NCBI GenBank assembly: GCA_015207585.1
Contig: JADEWQ010000001.1
Span: 81,449-145,448, forward strand
Origin: Pleurocapsales cyanobacterium LEGE 06147
Lineage (GTDB): Bacteria > Cyanobacteriota > Cyanobacteriia > Cyanobacteriales > Xenococcaceae
Reading direction: 5' to 3'
Length of the DNA stretch: 64,000 bases
Positions 1 to 9,131 of this stretch are shown here, piece by piece (positions within the stretch are counted from its first letter, which is position 1; each line of letters opens with the position of its first letter). The position numbers and the translations under genes were made by a program. The notes under the pieces were generated by a model. The model was not told the DNA's origin and made no database searches. It saw nothing but the letters and a program-made list of their open reading frames with translations.

Positions 1-1508
1 ACAGAAATTAGTACAAAACTTATAAAAACAATTGCTAGACTTAGGAGTAAATTTTCTAAACTTATACTTCTGTCAGTCCCGCTCGACAAAATAACTTCTA
101 AGAGTAAAGCTGGCCATAAGATTCCACTTCCTATTAGTAATAAATTCACGAAGAATTTCCCCTGGATAATGAAGTTAATTATTCCTAATAATAGACCTAA
201 AGGTACAAAAATTATTCCATAGTATAAGACTCGAGAAAAAATATCTAAATTATAGGTTGTAAGAGGAAAAAGATAATTAGCAATTAGGATTGCTGGGGTT
301 AACTCTACATAATGTAAATTAGTTAATTTGTCTACATAGATTTGAAGCAGGGAATTAGCATAAGTAATAATCAATTGATGCCATTGGAAATCTTTAAAAA
401 CATCGGGTACGACCAGTTCGGGAATTGCGCCATTTTCTCCAGTAATGGGCGATCGCACTCGTAAAACTAGGTCGGATTTTTCCTGAGCGAGAGTAAAATT
501 GCGCTGGTAAGGACCGCCTGAAAGAGAAATAATGCGAGCAGGACCGGATTGATGAATGTCAGCGGTTGCAACGGTAGTAATTATCGTAAATTGTGAAGTT
601 TGACGGATTTGCGCGATCGCTGGAGCAGCAGGCAGTTCAGTTGTCAACCAGCGATCCCCAGACAGAAAAACTGGGTTAGCTCGGGCAAAATTTGTGGCTT
701 TTCCCTGCCAAAATAGGTCGGGCAAATAACCCGTTCGATCCGAGAAACGCTCTTGGGTTCCATCTTTTAACTGATAGGAAGCGACTAAAGAATTTCCTAG
801 CTCAACTGAAGCAATTTGCCGAGAAAAAACTTTTGCTACTTCTGCTCTTGAAATTGCTCGATCGGCTATGTGAACTTCAGCCAGATAACCCTGCCAGGGA
901 CGGTCTCCTGTGGCTTCATTGCCTAAGATTAGAGGGAAATTAGAGTCCCAAGAAGCGAGATTGGATAGATGCGGTACGGGCAAGGAGATCGTCAAGGCTA
1001 AGATAGTATAGCCGAGGAAGTAAGCAGTGAAAGCTTTCAGTGAAAGAAAATTGTGGAACTGTCTTAGGGCGATCGCTCTTAATAAATAAAAACCAAAATA
1101 ACCAACAATCCCCCCAAAGCTATTTGACAAAATATCAGTCAGAGTAGAAGAGCGCGAAGGAATAAATGCCTGTAAAACTTCAACGGTAAAAGATAAAACA
1201 AAAGAAGCAAGCAATACTACTATTAAAGTTCCTATTGCTCTTAGTTTTTGCCTGGGTAGTAAATAGGTTAAGCTAAAGCCAAAAGGAATAAAAAAAATAA
1301 TATTGACTAAAAAATCCTCAAGATAGCTTTCATGATAAAAACTTTGGTATATATATTCGAGAGAAAAATTATCGGGAAAAGAAAAATCAAAGGGAAAAAG
1401 AGTCAAGAAAAACACTAATACTAGGCTGCTGATTAATATTCCAACCCCCATTAATTTTTCTATCGATTTAGACAGTTTACGAGATTTATTTTTAGAAATT
1501 TTCTTCAT
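1..1508 (-). CDS. VanZ-LamG-VanZ membrane protein (3' end beyond window)
   Basis: This reading frame stays open from an ATG at 1508 down to base 1, so the C-terminus lies outside the window. The protein starts with a charged tail and a transmembrane helix. A VanZ-like four-helix domain follows, ending in a motif resembling VEVLQAFIPSRSSTLTDIL. The middle resembles a LamG/concanavalin-like domain (WQGYLAEVHIADRAIS, FQWHQLIITY). Further transmembrane helices then form what looks like a second VanZ half (LLEVILSSGTDRSISLENLL). Proteins with this order occur beside exopolysaccharide clusters in cyanobacteria, and a role at the membrane in glycan handling is an inference. The domain order is read from my own translation; the exact domain limits are approximate. 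Confidence 0.85.
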   Translation of the reverse strand, partial: MKKISKNKSRKLSKSIEKLMGVGILISSLVLVFFLTLFPFDFSFPDNFSLEYIYQSFYHESYLEDFLVNIIFFIPFGFSLTYLLPRQKLRAIGTLIVVLLASFVLSFTVEVLQAFIPSRSSTLTDILSNSFGGIVGYFGFYLLRAIALRQFHNFLSLKAFTAYFLGYTILALTISLPVPHLSNLASWDSNFPLILGNEATGDRPWQGYLAEVHIADRAISRAEVAKVFSRQIASVELGNSLVASYQLKDGTQERFSDRTGYLPDLFWQGKATNFARANPVFLSGDRWLTTELPAAPAIAQIRQTSQFTIITTVATADIHQSGPARIISLSGGPYQRNFTLAQEKSDLVLRVRSPITGENGAIPELVVPDVFKDFQWHQLIITYANSLLQIYVDKLTNLHYVELTPAILIANYLFPLTTYNLDIFSRVLYYGIIFVPLGLLLGIINFIIQGKFFVNLLLIGSGILWPALLLEVILSSGTDRSISLENLLLSLAIVFISFVLIS

Positions 1509-1636
1509 ATTTTTAGGCGAAATCACTATTTTATTTATTTTTTACCCTACTTGAGGAAATAAAAAAAATATTCACCTGAGAAACTACGACATTAAATCGG
1601 TCTTTTTGGCTCTCTTCTGTTAATCGGATAAGAATT

Positions 1637-1800
1637 GTGTGCGAGCCTCTCTATTCTAACTTGGTGCTTTATCAAAAGAGAGCAGATATCGAAGCCATGT
1701 TCCGCGATTATAATAGTGGGGGTTATAATCTTGAAGGTAGTAAAACCAATAATATTTTGAGGATCAAATCTCTAATTCCCTCTTTCTTATATCTTTTGTT
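1637..1800 (+). pseudogene. IS4-type transposase C-terminal remnant
   Basis: The codons from 1637 read CEPLYSNLVLYQKRADIEAM and then FRDYNSGGYNLEGSKTN. This matches the stretch around the last catalytic glutamate of IS4-family DDE transposases. No N-terminal catalytic part is present upstream, and the frame runs on into unrelated sequence that overlaps the next gene. It is a decayed IS fragment and cannot be functional. Confidence 0.7.
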
Positions 1801-1811
1801 TGCTAACCAAG

Positions 1812-2979
1812 ATGCATTTTACTTCTCAGCTAGGAAAGATTATCAATCATAAATATCGCCTCATTGAAGTTTTGGGTGAGGGAGGATGGGGAGTTACTTA
1901 TCTAGCAGAAGATATTCAAAACCATCAGAAATTAGCTTTAAAAGTTTTGGCTCTTAAAGGTTTAAAAGATTGGAAACAAATCTCCAGAGTTATCTACTGA
2001 TGGCTTACAAATTGAATTTCGCTCTCGCGTAAATATAAGTACTAGTTTTGCCGACTGGCTAGAAATTATGGTTGAGCCAGAAATAGAGAAGAGATTTAAG
2101 GATGCTCAAGAAGCTTTAGCTGTATTGAAAGAAAAGAAAAAAAATAATGGTAGTCTAAATTCTTCTGGTTCAAAAAGTATATTAATCGGAGTACCAATTA
2201 TTATCTTTGGAATATTAATCTGGACTAATTCTAATAAATGGAGAATCTTAAGTAATCTAGGAGTAGTTCCCGAAAATATTTGTGAACCAAAAATCATGAC
2301 AAATTATTTAATAAAAGGAGGGAATCCTAATGCAAGAAGAACTCCGTTTTTGGATAAGTCATATTCTCTATCAGACTGTTTTGATAATATTGAAGACTTA
2401 AAGCTTTTTGAACTGTTTATTAATAAAGGTGGGATACCAAATCAAAAGCAGATCCTGAAGGATAAAGCAATATCTCCAGAAATTGCTTTGGTTTTATATA
2501 AAAACCGAATTAGCCTCAATAATACTCAACAAAAAGAATTCACTTGGCAACTTTTCAATACATCAAAAGGAATTGCTTCAATTTTAATCGCTAATGGAGC
2601 AGATATCAAGACAAGAAATCGCGATGGTAACACACTATTACATATAACAAAAAATCAAGAAATTGCGCTTTTGGCAATTAAACAGGGCATTAACATTAAT
2701 GCCACAGATAAAGATGGTAATACTCCATTACATTATGCAGAATCACCAGAGATCGTTAAATTATTAATTAAGCAGGGAGCTAATATTAGTTATAGAAATA
2801 TTCTGGGTAAAACGCCTTTACACTTAGCTGCTATTCATAAATCATATACTTATTTTCTAGAAGAATTACTAGAAGCTGGAGCAAATATAAATATAAAAGA
2901 TAATCAAGGTAAAACTCCTTTAGATTATGCAAGGAGCGGCAAAAATGAAAGAATAATTAAATTTTTTAAGTTCTTCTAA
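1812..2979 (+). pseudogene. Ser/Thr kinase-ankyrin fusion gene with internal deletion
   Basis: The first frame (from ATG 1812) encodes a kinase N-lobe: YRLIEVLGEGGWGVTYLAED followed by the lysine of LALKVL. It stops after DWKQI near 1980. From base 1981 a different frame reads SPELSTDGLQIEFRSR and ADWLEIMVEPEIEKRFKDA, the usual end of cyanobacterial kinase domains. About 190 codons carrying HRDLKPQN and DFG are therefore missing, and the frame is shifted at the join. The rest (2068-2979) encodes one transmembrane helix (ILIGVPIIIFGILIW) and about four ankyrin repeats (DGNTLLHI, DGNTPLHYA, LGKTPLHLAA, QGKTPLDYA). The ankyrin part may still be translated from ATG 2068 as a membrane protein of about 300 residues. 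The neighbouring gene is a related kinase. Confidence 0.75.
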
Positions 2980-3001
2980 TTAGAGTTTTAATAATTAATG
3001 G

Positions 3002-4370
3002 ATGACAGTTTTTTATAATTATGGAGAAATAATAGCTAATCGCTATCAAATTATTGCTACTTTAGGACAAGGTGGTATTGCTACAACTTATCGTGCTTTG
3101 GATACTAACAGTAATATAGAAGTTGCGATTAAAACTATTTCTTTAAAAGGAATTAGCGATTGGAAACAAATAGAGTTATTTGAACGAGAAGCCAAAATCT
3201 TACAACAACTAGATCATCCTGGTATTCCTCAGTATATAGATTATTTTGAAATTGATACTAAAGAAGACCGCTATTTTCATTTAGTACAACAATTAGCACC
3301 AGGAAAATCTCTGTATGATTTAATAAATGATGGTTGGTGTCCAGACGAACAAGAAGTTACCAATATTGCTAGTTTAATTTTAAAAATAATCATTTATTTG
3401 CAACAGCTATCACCACCGATTATTCACCGAGATATTAAACCACAAAATATTATTCGACAAGAAAACGGTGAAGTCTTTTTAGTAGATTTTGGTGCGGTAC
3501 CTGCTGTTTATCAAACTACTTTTAATGTACAGTAGTAGGAACTTTTGGTTATATGTCTCCTGAACAATTTCGGGGAAAGGCTACCCTAGCTACAGACATT
3601 TATGGTCTAGGAACTACTTTATTATTTTTATTAACTAAAAAATGTCCTGCGGAACTACCTCAACATCATCTAAACATTAATTTTCGTCCTTATCTTAAAG
3701 CTAATAACTATTTTGTTGATTGGTTAGAACAATGCATTTTACCTAATTGTAATCAACGATTTTTCAATGCTTCAATAGCACTAGCTGCATTACAAGGAAA
3801 AATGCTCTTAAGAATATAAGTAAAACTTATTTACTTAAAGGAAGTCCAGTAAAATTAATCAATGAGCAGGATAGATTAACTCTTATAATTCCTCCCATTA
3901 AAGAATTTGGGAATCGTAATTTATTCTATTTTGCTTTATCTAATTTTTACTTGCTTTGGTACGGATTTTTTTTATTGATTTTCACCCTAATTTTATTCAA
4001 TTCAGATTTTTCTTTGCTCTTGTATCTTATTTTTGTTAAGGGTCTTCTTGAAGGTTTATGGATTTTGATTCTTTTATTATTGGTAGCTCCCTTGTTTTTT
4101 ATTCGTGCTTGGTCGTTTAAGAAAAAAATAACTATTTACCATTTTCAAAATCATTTAGATAAAAACCCAAAAATAAACTCTGATATAATTGTTGACTATC
4201 CACTTAAAGCATACTTAAAACAATATAAGTTCCCCTTAATAAAAAAATATATTACATACTTTCTTCTTGTCTCAAAACTACAGAAGTATAGTTTTGGATT
4301 TCTTTTAAGTTGTCGTGAAAATAAATGGTTAGTTCGAGAAATCAACTCTTTTTTAGCCAGTGAAGAGTGA
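3002..4370 (+). pseudogene. Ser/Thr protein kinase split by two frameshifts
   Basis: Three successive frames together make one kinase. 3002-3535 covers the N-lobe through HRDIKPQNI and VDFGA. About 3536-3819 covers GTFGYMSPEQFRGKATLATD to the end of the kinase domain. About 3819-4370 covers a C-terminal region with SKTYLLKGSPVKLINE and three hydrophobic helices. Each join is a one-base loss: TTTAATGTACAGTAGTAGG near 3530, and AGAATATAAGTAAAAC near 3815. Catalytic motifs are intact, so the decay is recent or the shifts are assembly errors. The N-lobe is closely similar to the one in the preceding deleted gene, suggesting a tandem duplication. Its original substrate is unknown. Confidence 0.75.
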
Positions 4371-5028
4371 ACTACCTATCGCTTCCCTTGCGGGTAAGCG
4401 TAGGCTTCCTACCCAACAGACTGCCCAACAGTAGCTTTCTTTCGTCTACTACTACGGGGTCTTACCTCTGGCAAACAGTAGGCTGTAGCTCCAGTTCCTG
4501 CAACTGAAGGCTCCCGAAGGGTAGCCAAAATTCGCAGTCCTTCGTCTCTTATGTTCTTAGCTGCATTGATGTCTCTGTCATGGAGAGTTTTACAGCTAGG
4601 GCATTCCCAATGTCTTATATCAAGGGTCCAGGTACTCCGCCGTCTCACGGCGGAACGGGGCTTACAAGCTCCGGAGGTTTCCTCCGGAGACAGCCCCTCG
4701 CCTGCTTGGACTTCGTCAGGTCGCTTACTTGATATAAACAATTGTTGCAGGTTTTACTGGAGGCAAAGAAACGGTTTACTTCCAGGTAAACCTTACCTTC
4801 GTTTTCGGCTTTATACTTCAACATGGTGCAGAATTGTCCCCAACCTACCTGGCTAATAGCCTTTGACAGTTTGTGATTTCGTACCATGTTTCTTACTGCT
4901 AGATTTTCTACCACTATTACTTGGTTCTCGTTTACTATCCTGCGTGATAGCTTATGGTGAAAATCTTCACGGGCAAGAGTGATTTTATTATGGACTTTAG
5001 CTACTTTCTTTTTGGATTTATTCAGCAC
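4371..5028 (-). pseudogene. tnpB: IS605-family tnpB remnant with right end
   Basis: The minus strand encodes the C-terminal half of a TnpB RNA-guided nuclease. It includes VIVVENLAVRNMV, the start of the zinc finger (SSKTCNNC), and, in another frame, its end (WECPSCKTLHDRDINAAKNI). The RuvC-like N-terminal half is absent, and a 92-base palindromic element (4626-4717) separates the two zinc-finger halves and shifts the frame. Just downstream of the stop, 4371-4412 can fold into a hairpin (CCTACGCTT pairing with AAGCGATAGG) followed by TTCAC, like an IS605 right end. The remnant starts inside the last codons of the Wzy-like gene and ends directly after the stop of the split kinase. Confidence 0.8.
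4626..4717 (-). repeat. Structured palindromic element, copy 1 (inside tnpB)
   Basis: On the minus strand the element runs from GAAGTCC to GGAC. It contains an outer stem (GGGGCT at 4692-4697 pairing with AGCCCC at 4657-4662), an inner perfect 9-base stem (CTCCGGAGG, loop, CCTCCGGAG) and a second hairpin (CCGCCGT/ACGGCGG). The interrupted tnpB codons can be rejoined exactly across it (..VSDL-T-LDIRHWEC..). This shows the element was inserted, leaving CCTGAC/CCTGGAC at the two edges. Confidence 0.75.
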
Positions 5029-6409
5029 GCTTTTGCTGAAGAATAATGTTGCTTGATTCTAACTCGCGTTTTTTTCTCCAGGCTTTAGCTTGATATTCTT
5101 GCCAGCGAATACCAATTATGATAGCTATATAAACCATATAACCTGGCTCTTCCATCTGAGAAAAGATGAGACCAAAAACTAATACATTAAGTACTAAGAA
5201 TTTAGAAAGATCGTCCAAGCAAAGCCTGTGCCACACTACATACCAAATATATATAAAAGATCCTAGTCCGAGCAATCCTAAATCTCCCCAGATACCTGCC
5301 CAGCCGAACAAGGGAGAGAACATACTGGATTGGTCGCCCAGCCAACTCGCTCTTACCGCACTCCAAACAGCTAAACTGGCAGGATGAATAGTAGCACCCA
5401 GTGGTGTTAGCAAATCCGAGTAACTATCTAACATCCAACCTCCTAAACGCCCTACAGTATGACCGGGACCGAGACCCAATAATGGATCGAGAAATGAATC
5501 GTAGAAAGTTGGCACGATCCTAAAGGTTGCAGTTTTAAGCAGGGTAGCTTCACCATCAGGACCATAGATTTCGGGTCTTGCCCAAGTGAGAAACGCTCCG
5601 AAAGCAGACACGTTGTAGATAGCCCAGTATAGAGCACCGCCAAGCACTACTAAGCCTATTAGATATTTAAGAGCCTCGACCGTATCATTAAATTTAGTAA
5701 ATAATAAAAGTCCTCCCGCTACTATAAAAACAAAGAGTACTTGCTTAGCATCAGCTACGTTCATTTGCCAAAAAGTAGCAAAAGCTACACTAGCCCGTAA
5801 CCAAAGGGGACGATTTGTAGCAACTATAAAATAATAGACACCAAAGGTCATCGATACAGAAGACCCGACAACATGACCGGCTCCTGACTCGTAAAAAACT
5901 CCTTGAATATAGTCGGGATTCGAATCGCCATAGCCTAAAAAATATTGGGCATAGGCTGCAAAAAGATTAGCAAAAGAAGCAAAAATTATAAATTTTTGGA
6001 GGCGTTTAAACTTATCTGGATTGGGAGGAACCAGAATCAGAGCCAGTAGCATGAAAAAGTGCTCGCATAAAAGCAAAAAATTGAGAATGGCATTAATAAA
6101 TCCGGCTCCATTCAAATAGGCACTGGCAATAGTAATGCCAAAAAAAACTGTTAAAGCAACAAACAATTCTCGAGCAGCTACAAGATTGGCACGTTCTTTA
6201 ATTTTAGTTGTGGCTATAACGAGTAGACAAACACAAGGAATGATAATTAGATGTAAGAGGTTAATAACCTCCGGAAATTTAAACCAGGTAAGGACACGGG
6301 GGAAGAAAGCTGAACTAAAAGCAAATAAAGTGAGGGTTGAAACGGGAATATAGCCCTTCGGTTTATTCGAGCGTCTAATTTTACTAACTGTCCCGATACT
6401 ATTATTCAC
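5018..6409 (-). CDS. O-antigen polymerase-like membrane protein (Wzy-like)
   Basis: This 463-residue protein has about ten to twelve hydrophobic helices and a large polar loop near residues 290-350 (WARPEIYGPDG, LGLGPGHTVGRLGGW), the usual layout of Wzy/WaaL polymerases. Such enzymes join lipid-linked repeat units on the outer side of the cytoplasmic membrane. It is the only polymerase candidate in the window and lies at the downstream end of the minus-strand glycosyltransferase operon. That fits a Wzx/Wzy-type exopolysaccharide pathway. Its last few codons (5018-5028) overlap the tnpB remnant, so the natural C-terminus may have been altered. Sequence identity within this family is always low, so the call rests on topology and context. 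Confidence 0.75.
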   Translation of the reverse strand: MNNSIGTVSKIRRSNKPKGYIPVSTLTLFAFSSAFFPRVLTWFKFPEVINLLHLIIIPCVCLLVIATTKIKERANLVAARELFVALTVFFGITIASAYLNGAGFINAILNFLLLCEHFFMLLALILVPPNPDKFKRLQKFIIFASFANLFAAYAQYFLGYGDSNPDYIQGVFYESGAGHVVGSSVSMTFGVYYFIVATNRPLWLRASVAFATFWQMNVADAKQVLFVFIVAGGLLLFTKFNDTVEALKYLIGLVVLGGALYWAIYNVSAFGAFLTWARPEIYGPDGEATLLKTATFRIVPTFYDSFLDPLLGLGPGHTVGRLGGWMLDSYSDLLTPLGATIHPASLAVWSAVRASWLGDQSSMFSPLFGWAGIWGDLGLLGLGSFIYIWYVVWHRLCLDDLSKFLVLNVLVFGLIFSQMEEPGYMVYIAIIIGIRWQEYQAKAWRKKRELESSNIILQQKRAE

Positions 6410-6455
6410 AGAATAATTAAATTAATCGACTAGAATATTTTTTGGGGGCAATTTT

Positions 6456-7619
6456 TTATATGCTACAAGCTAAAGCATAAATCTTCATTAGTTGCTCGTA
6501 ATTTTTTGCTGCAGTGTATTTAGCTTCAAATTCGGCTCGTGCTGCCCGACGCATCCGAGCTAGTTGTTCTGGATGTTGGAGAACCCATTCTACTCTCGCT
6601 ACCAGATCGCGTGGATCGCCAGGACCGAAGTGAAGTCCAGTACGACCGTGGTCGACTAATTCTGCGATCGCCCCAATTTTAGATGCAATTACTGGAGTTC
6701 CCTTGGCGAAAGCTTCTACTGCCACTCTACCGAAGGTTTCATACCATTTTGAGGGAAAAATCAACACCATCGCTTCTCCCATTAGCTCGTAGACTTCCGC
6801 CATCGGTCTCCGTCCGAGCCACTTAACATCTGGAAGTCGCTTGGTGGCTTCTACAACCTCGCTGGCTAGAGGTCCATCTCCTACTATTTTCAGAGGCATT
6901 TTTTGCCCTAGATGTTCCCAAGCTGCCAGTAGAGTATCGAGACCTTTTTCGACGGAGAGTCTACCCACATAGAGCGCATAACCGCCACGTCCTTCACCGA
7001 GTCCGGGATCGGGATTGACAAAGTTGGGCTTGACCACAATTTTTTCTGCTGGAAGACCGCCCTCAACGATCTTTTCGCGGGCAAAATTAGTGAGTGCAAC
7101 ATACGAGTCTACCATCTGCGTCCAAGTACCCATGGCACGATGTACAGTAAGCATGGTTGCCGTTGCCGCACTTGCTGCTCGATTATCTCGGTAACAGCCA
7201 TGCCAAACGCCAGGATAAGGAATAAACTTGCCCGAACAATCTTCACAAACTTGCCCATCTCGAAAAAACAGAGCGTTAGGACACAGGAGACGGTAATTAC
7301 GAAGAGTCTGTACTACAGGAATTCCTCTAGCTTTAGCTGCGTAATATACGGAGGGAGAAATTAGAGGAAAAAAGTTTTGAACGTGGATTAAATCGTAGGT
7401 TGATTCTGCTAGCTTGTGTTCGACTATTTTGTATGATTCTCTAGACCAAATAGTTCTCAATGCTATATTGAGCGGATTTAAGGTTGAAACTCGATCGTTG
7501 TGTTCCTCATACACGTCAACCTCGTGCCCCATTTCTCTGAGAAGTTGCTCCTCCGCTTTGCGAGATTCGTCTTCTCCACCACGGATTTGATAGTTATTAT
7601 GTATACTTAATATTTTCAT
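6456..7619 (-). CDS. Glycosyltransferase, family 4
   Basis: 387 residues with a GT-B fold. The N-terminal acceptor half begins MKILSIHNNYQIRGGED. The donor half shows YVGRLSVEKGLDTLL near residue 217 and the EX7E-type region ending PSKWYETFGRVAVEAFAKGTPVIAS near residue 290. It should transfer a nucleotide-activated sugar to a lipid-linked glycan on the cytoplasmic face of the membrane; donor and acceptor cannot be read from sequence. A cysteine pair (LLCPNALFFRDGQVCEDC) is shared with a subset of GT4 enzymes. It follows the Wzy-like gene by 46 bases and is co-directional with it, so the two are probably co-transcribed. Confidence 0.88.
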   Translation of the reverse strand: MKILSIHNNYQIRGGEDESRKAEEQLLREMGHEVDVYEEHNDRVSTLNPLNIALRTIWSRESYKIVEHKLAESTYDLIHVQNFFPLISPSVYYAAKARGIPVVQTLRNYRLLCPNALFFRDGQVCEDCSGKFIPYPGVWHGCYRDNRAASAATATMLTVHRAMGTWTQMVDSYVALTNFAREKIVEGGLPAEKIVVKPNFVNPDPGLGEGRGGYALYVGRLSVEKGLDTLLAAWEHLGQKMPLKIVGDGPLASEVVEATKRLPDVKWLGRRPMAEVYELMGEAMVLIFPSKWYETFGRVAVEAFAKGTPVIASKIGAIAELVDHGRTGLHFGPGDPRDLVARVEWVLQHPEQLARMRRAARAEFEAKYTAAKNYEQLMKIYALACSI

Positions 7620-7657
7620 TGGAGAAAGCCATAATTGTAAGTTTTTATCAAAGAAGG

Positions 7658-7690
7658 AGACAGGAGTCAGGAGTCAGAATTCAGAATATT
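7658..7690. repeat. GGAGTCA heptamer repeat
   Basis: AGGAGTCAGGAGTCAG and flanking variants lie between two glycosyltransferase genes, with an inverted TCCTGACTCCTGA-like copy at about 7848-7862. Together the two could form a long stem around copy 4 of the structured element. Similar heptamers recur at 9140, 25691, 26101, 54729 and 54955. Confidence 0.6.
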
Positions 7691-7725
7691 AGAAGTAGGT
7701 ATTCCTGTCTCCTTTGGGGTTTAAG

Positions 7726-7830
7726 ACAAGGGGCTGTGGTTAGAGGTTTCCTTCAACCTATGCTCCGTCCCCATCAAGCTTCGCGTGATGGTTCTTGATT
7801 CCCTGGTAGGTCTGAATCCCCGAAGGAATT
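7726..7830 (+). repeat. Structured palindromic element, copy 4 (intergenic)
   Basis: The plus strand has GGGGC (7730-7734), an inner stem (GGTTAGAGG with CCTTCAACC), a closing GCTCC that pairs with GGGGC through one G-U, and a second hairpin (CCATCA 7771-7776 with TGATGG 7786-7791). A possible third stem follows (TAGGT with ACCTA, about 7807-7836). The order matches copies 1 and 3, but the stem sequences are different and still complementary. Confidence 0.55.
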
Positions 7831-7863
7831 AAACCTAACGACTCCTATATTCTGACTCCTGAT

Positions 7864-9030
7864 TCAATGCTCAAATTTATCCGTGCAAACAGATTGATAA
7901 ATACCTTCCAAAATCTGTGTTTGCTTGGAGCGATCGAATTTCGTCTCCATATGCTTTCTTGCTTGTTTGCTAAAATGCTCCCATAGTTGAGTATCTTGCA
8001 ACAATCGCAATCCCAATTCGGCAAAACCTTCGTAGTCTCTTTCTGGAACGAGAAAGCCTGTTTCCCCATCAATGACAGCTTCTGGAATGCCAGCGTGAAA
8101 TGTAGCGAGCACGGGAAGTGCCATGGCTTGAGCTTCAACGACGACGGTAGGCAGTCCTTCAGCATCTCCTTCCTCGGTAGTGACACTAGGTACTGCGAGC
8201 AAACGAGCGCGATTCATCCAACTTTTGACGACATTTAAAGGTTGAAATCCCAGAAATTGATATCGTTTGAGTAATTTTGCCGCTAATGCTTCCAATTCAG
8301 AGCGCAGGGAACCATCGCCAATAATTATTAATTCCACATCAGGCAAAACTGACTGTATTCTAGCCATCGATTTAATCAAATACTCACACCCTTTTTTTCC
8401 TGTCAACCGCCCAACAAAAAGAACCACTGGTTCTCGCTCTACTGTTGGATTGGGCTGAAATTCTTTGGTATTTATACCGTCATAAAGGGTGATAACCTTT
8501 TCACTGGGAAAGCCTTGTTCGAGCAGCTTGGTTTTGATGAAGTTGGATACAGCAATAAATAGTCGTGTTTTGCGTTTAAGCGTCTCGCGACGACGATAGT
8601 AAATCCAGTGATTAAAAGAAGAATAACGAGCATACTCTTCTTTTACCGTGGCATCAGCACCTCGAAAATGAACTAATAAGGGAATTCGTAATGCTCGCGC
8701 CAAAGGTAGTGCCAATACTCCACTTAGCCCAAATTGAGCATTAATTAATACAGGATTGATTTTCTGGATTTGTCGATATAGTCGAGGAGAAAAACCAAAT
8801 AGTTTAAAATTGCCTTCTTCGACTTTACCCAAAAGATTGCCTCGATTGACGACCAAGGTACGTTCTGAAGGCAAATCTAATCCTCGGACTCGACGCGAAC
8901 CCACGTAATAAGGGGTAAAGTTTTGCAGACTCTCCCCTAGAGAGCGAACAAAAGTTTGAGAAGGAGGCAGTAAAAGACTATTAAACAGAATTATAGGAGG
9001 AGCAAAGCGATCGCCTTTGTTGTCTTGCAT
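7864..9030 (-). CDS. Glycosyltransferase, family 4
   Basis: 388 residues with a GT-B fold. The N-terminal half contains INAQFGLSGVLALPLARAL and HFRGAD. The donor half contains VVLFVGRLTGKKGCEYLI near residue 205 and VPSVTTEEGDAEGLPTVVVE near residue 280, the region where the catalytic glutamates of family GT4 sit. The overall pattern is closest to colanic-acid type transferases such as WcaL/AmsK, but donor specificity is not predictable. It lies in the same minus-strand run as the neighbouring transferases and is separated from the next one by a repeat-rich gap of about 240 bases. Confidence 0.87.
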   Translation of the reverse strand: MQDNKGDRFAPPIILFNSLLLPPSQTFVRSLGESLQNFTPYYVGSRRVRGLDLPSERTLVVNRGNLLGKVEEGNFKLFGFSPRLYRQIQKINPVLINAQFGLSGVLALPLARALRIPLLVHFRGADATVKEEYARYSSFNHWIYYRRRETLKRKTRLFIAVSNFIKTKLLEQGFPSEKVITLYDGINTKEFQPNPTVEREPVVLFVGRLTGKKGCEYLIKSMARIQSVLPDVELIIIGDGSLRSELEALAAKLLKRYQFLGFQPLNVVKSWMNRARLLAVPSVTTEEGDAEGLPTVVVEAQAMALPVLATFHAGIPEAVIDGETGFLVPERDYEGFAELGLRLLQDTQLWEHFSKQARKHMETKFDRSKQTQILEGIYQSVCTDKFEH

Positions 9031-9131
9031 GAAATTTTATCTTGTGAGCGGGAAGACTCTCTCCTAGGCGTGAGAGATGAGAGCGAACTTTTGATATAAT
9101 ACTTCTTGCGTAAGGTGGAAAACAGAAAAAT

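Noticed and set aside
692..943. 83-codon plus-strand open frame
   Set aside because: It lies fully inside the VanZ-LamG gene on the other strand, and has leucine-rich low-complexity content.
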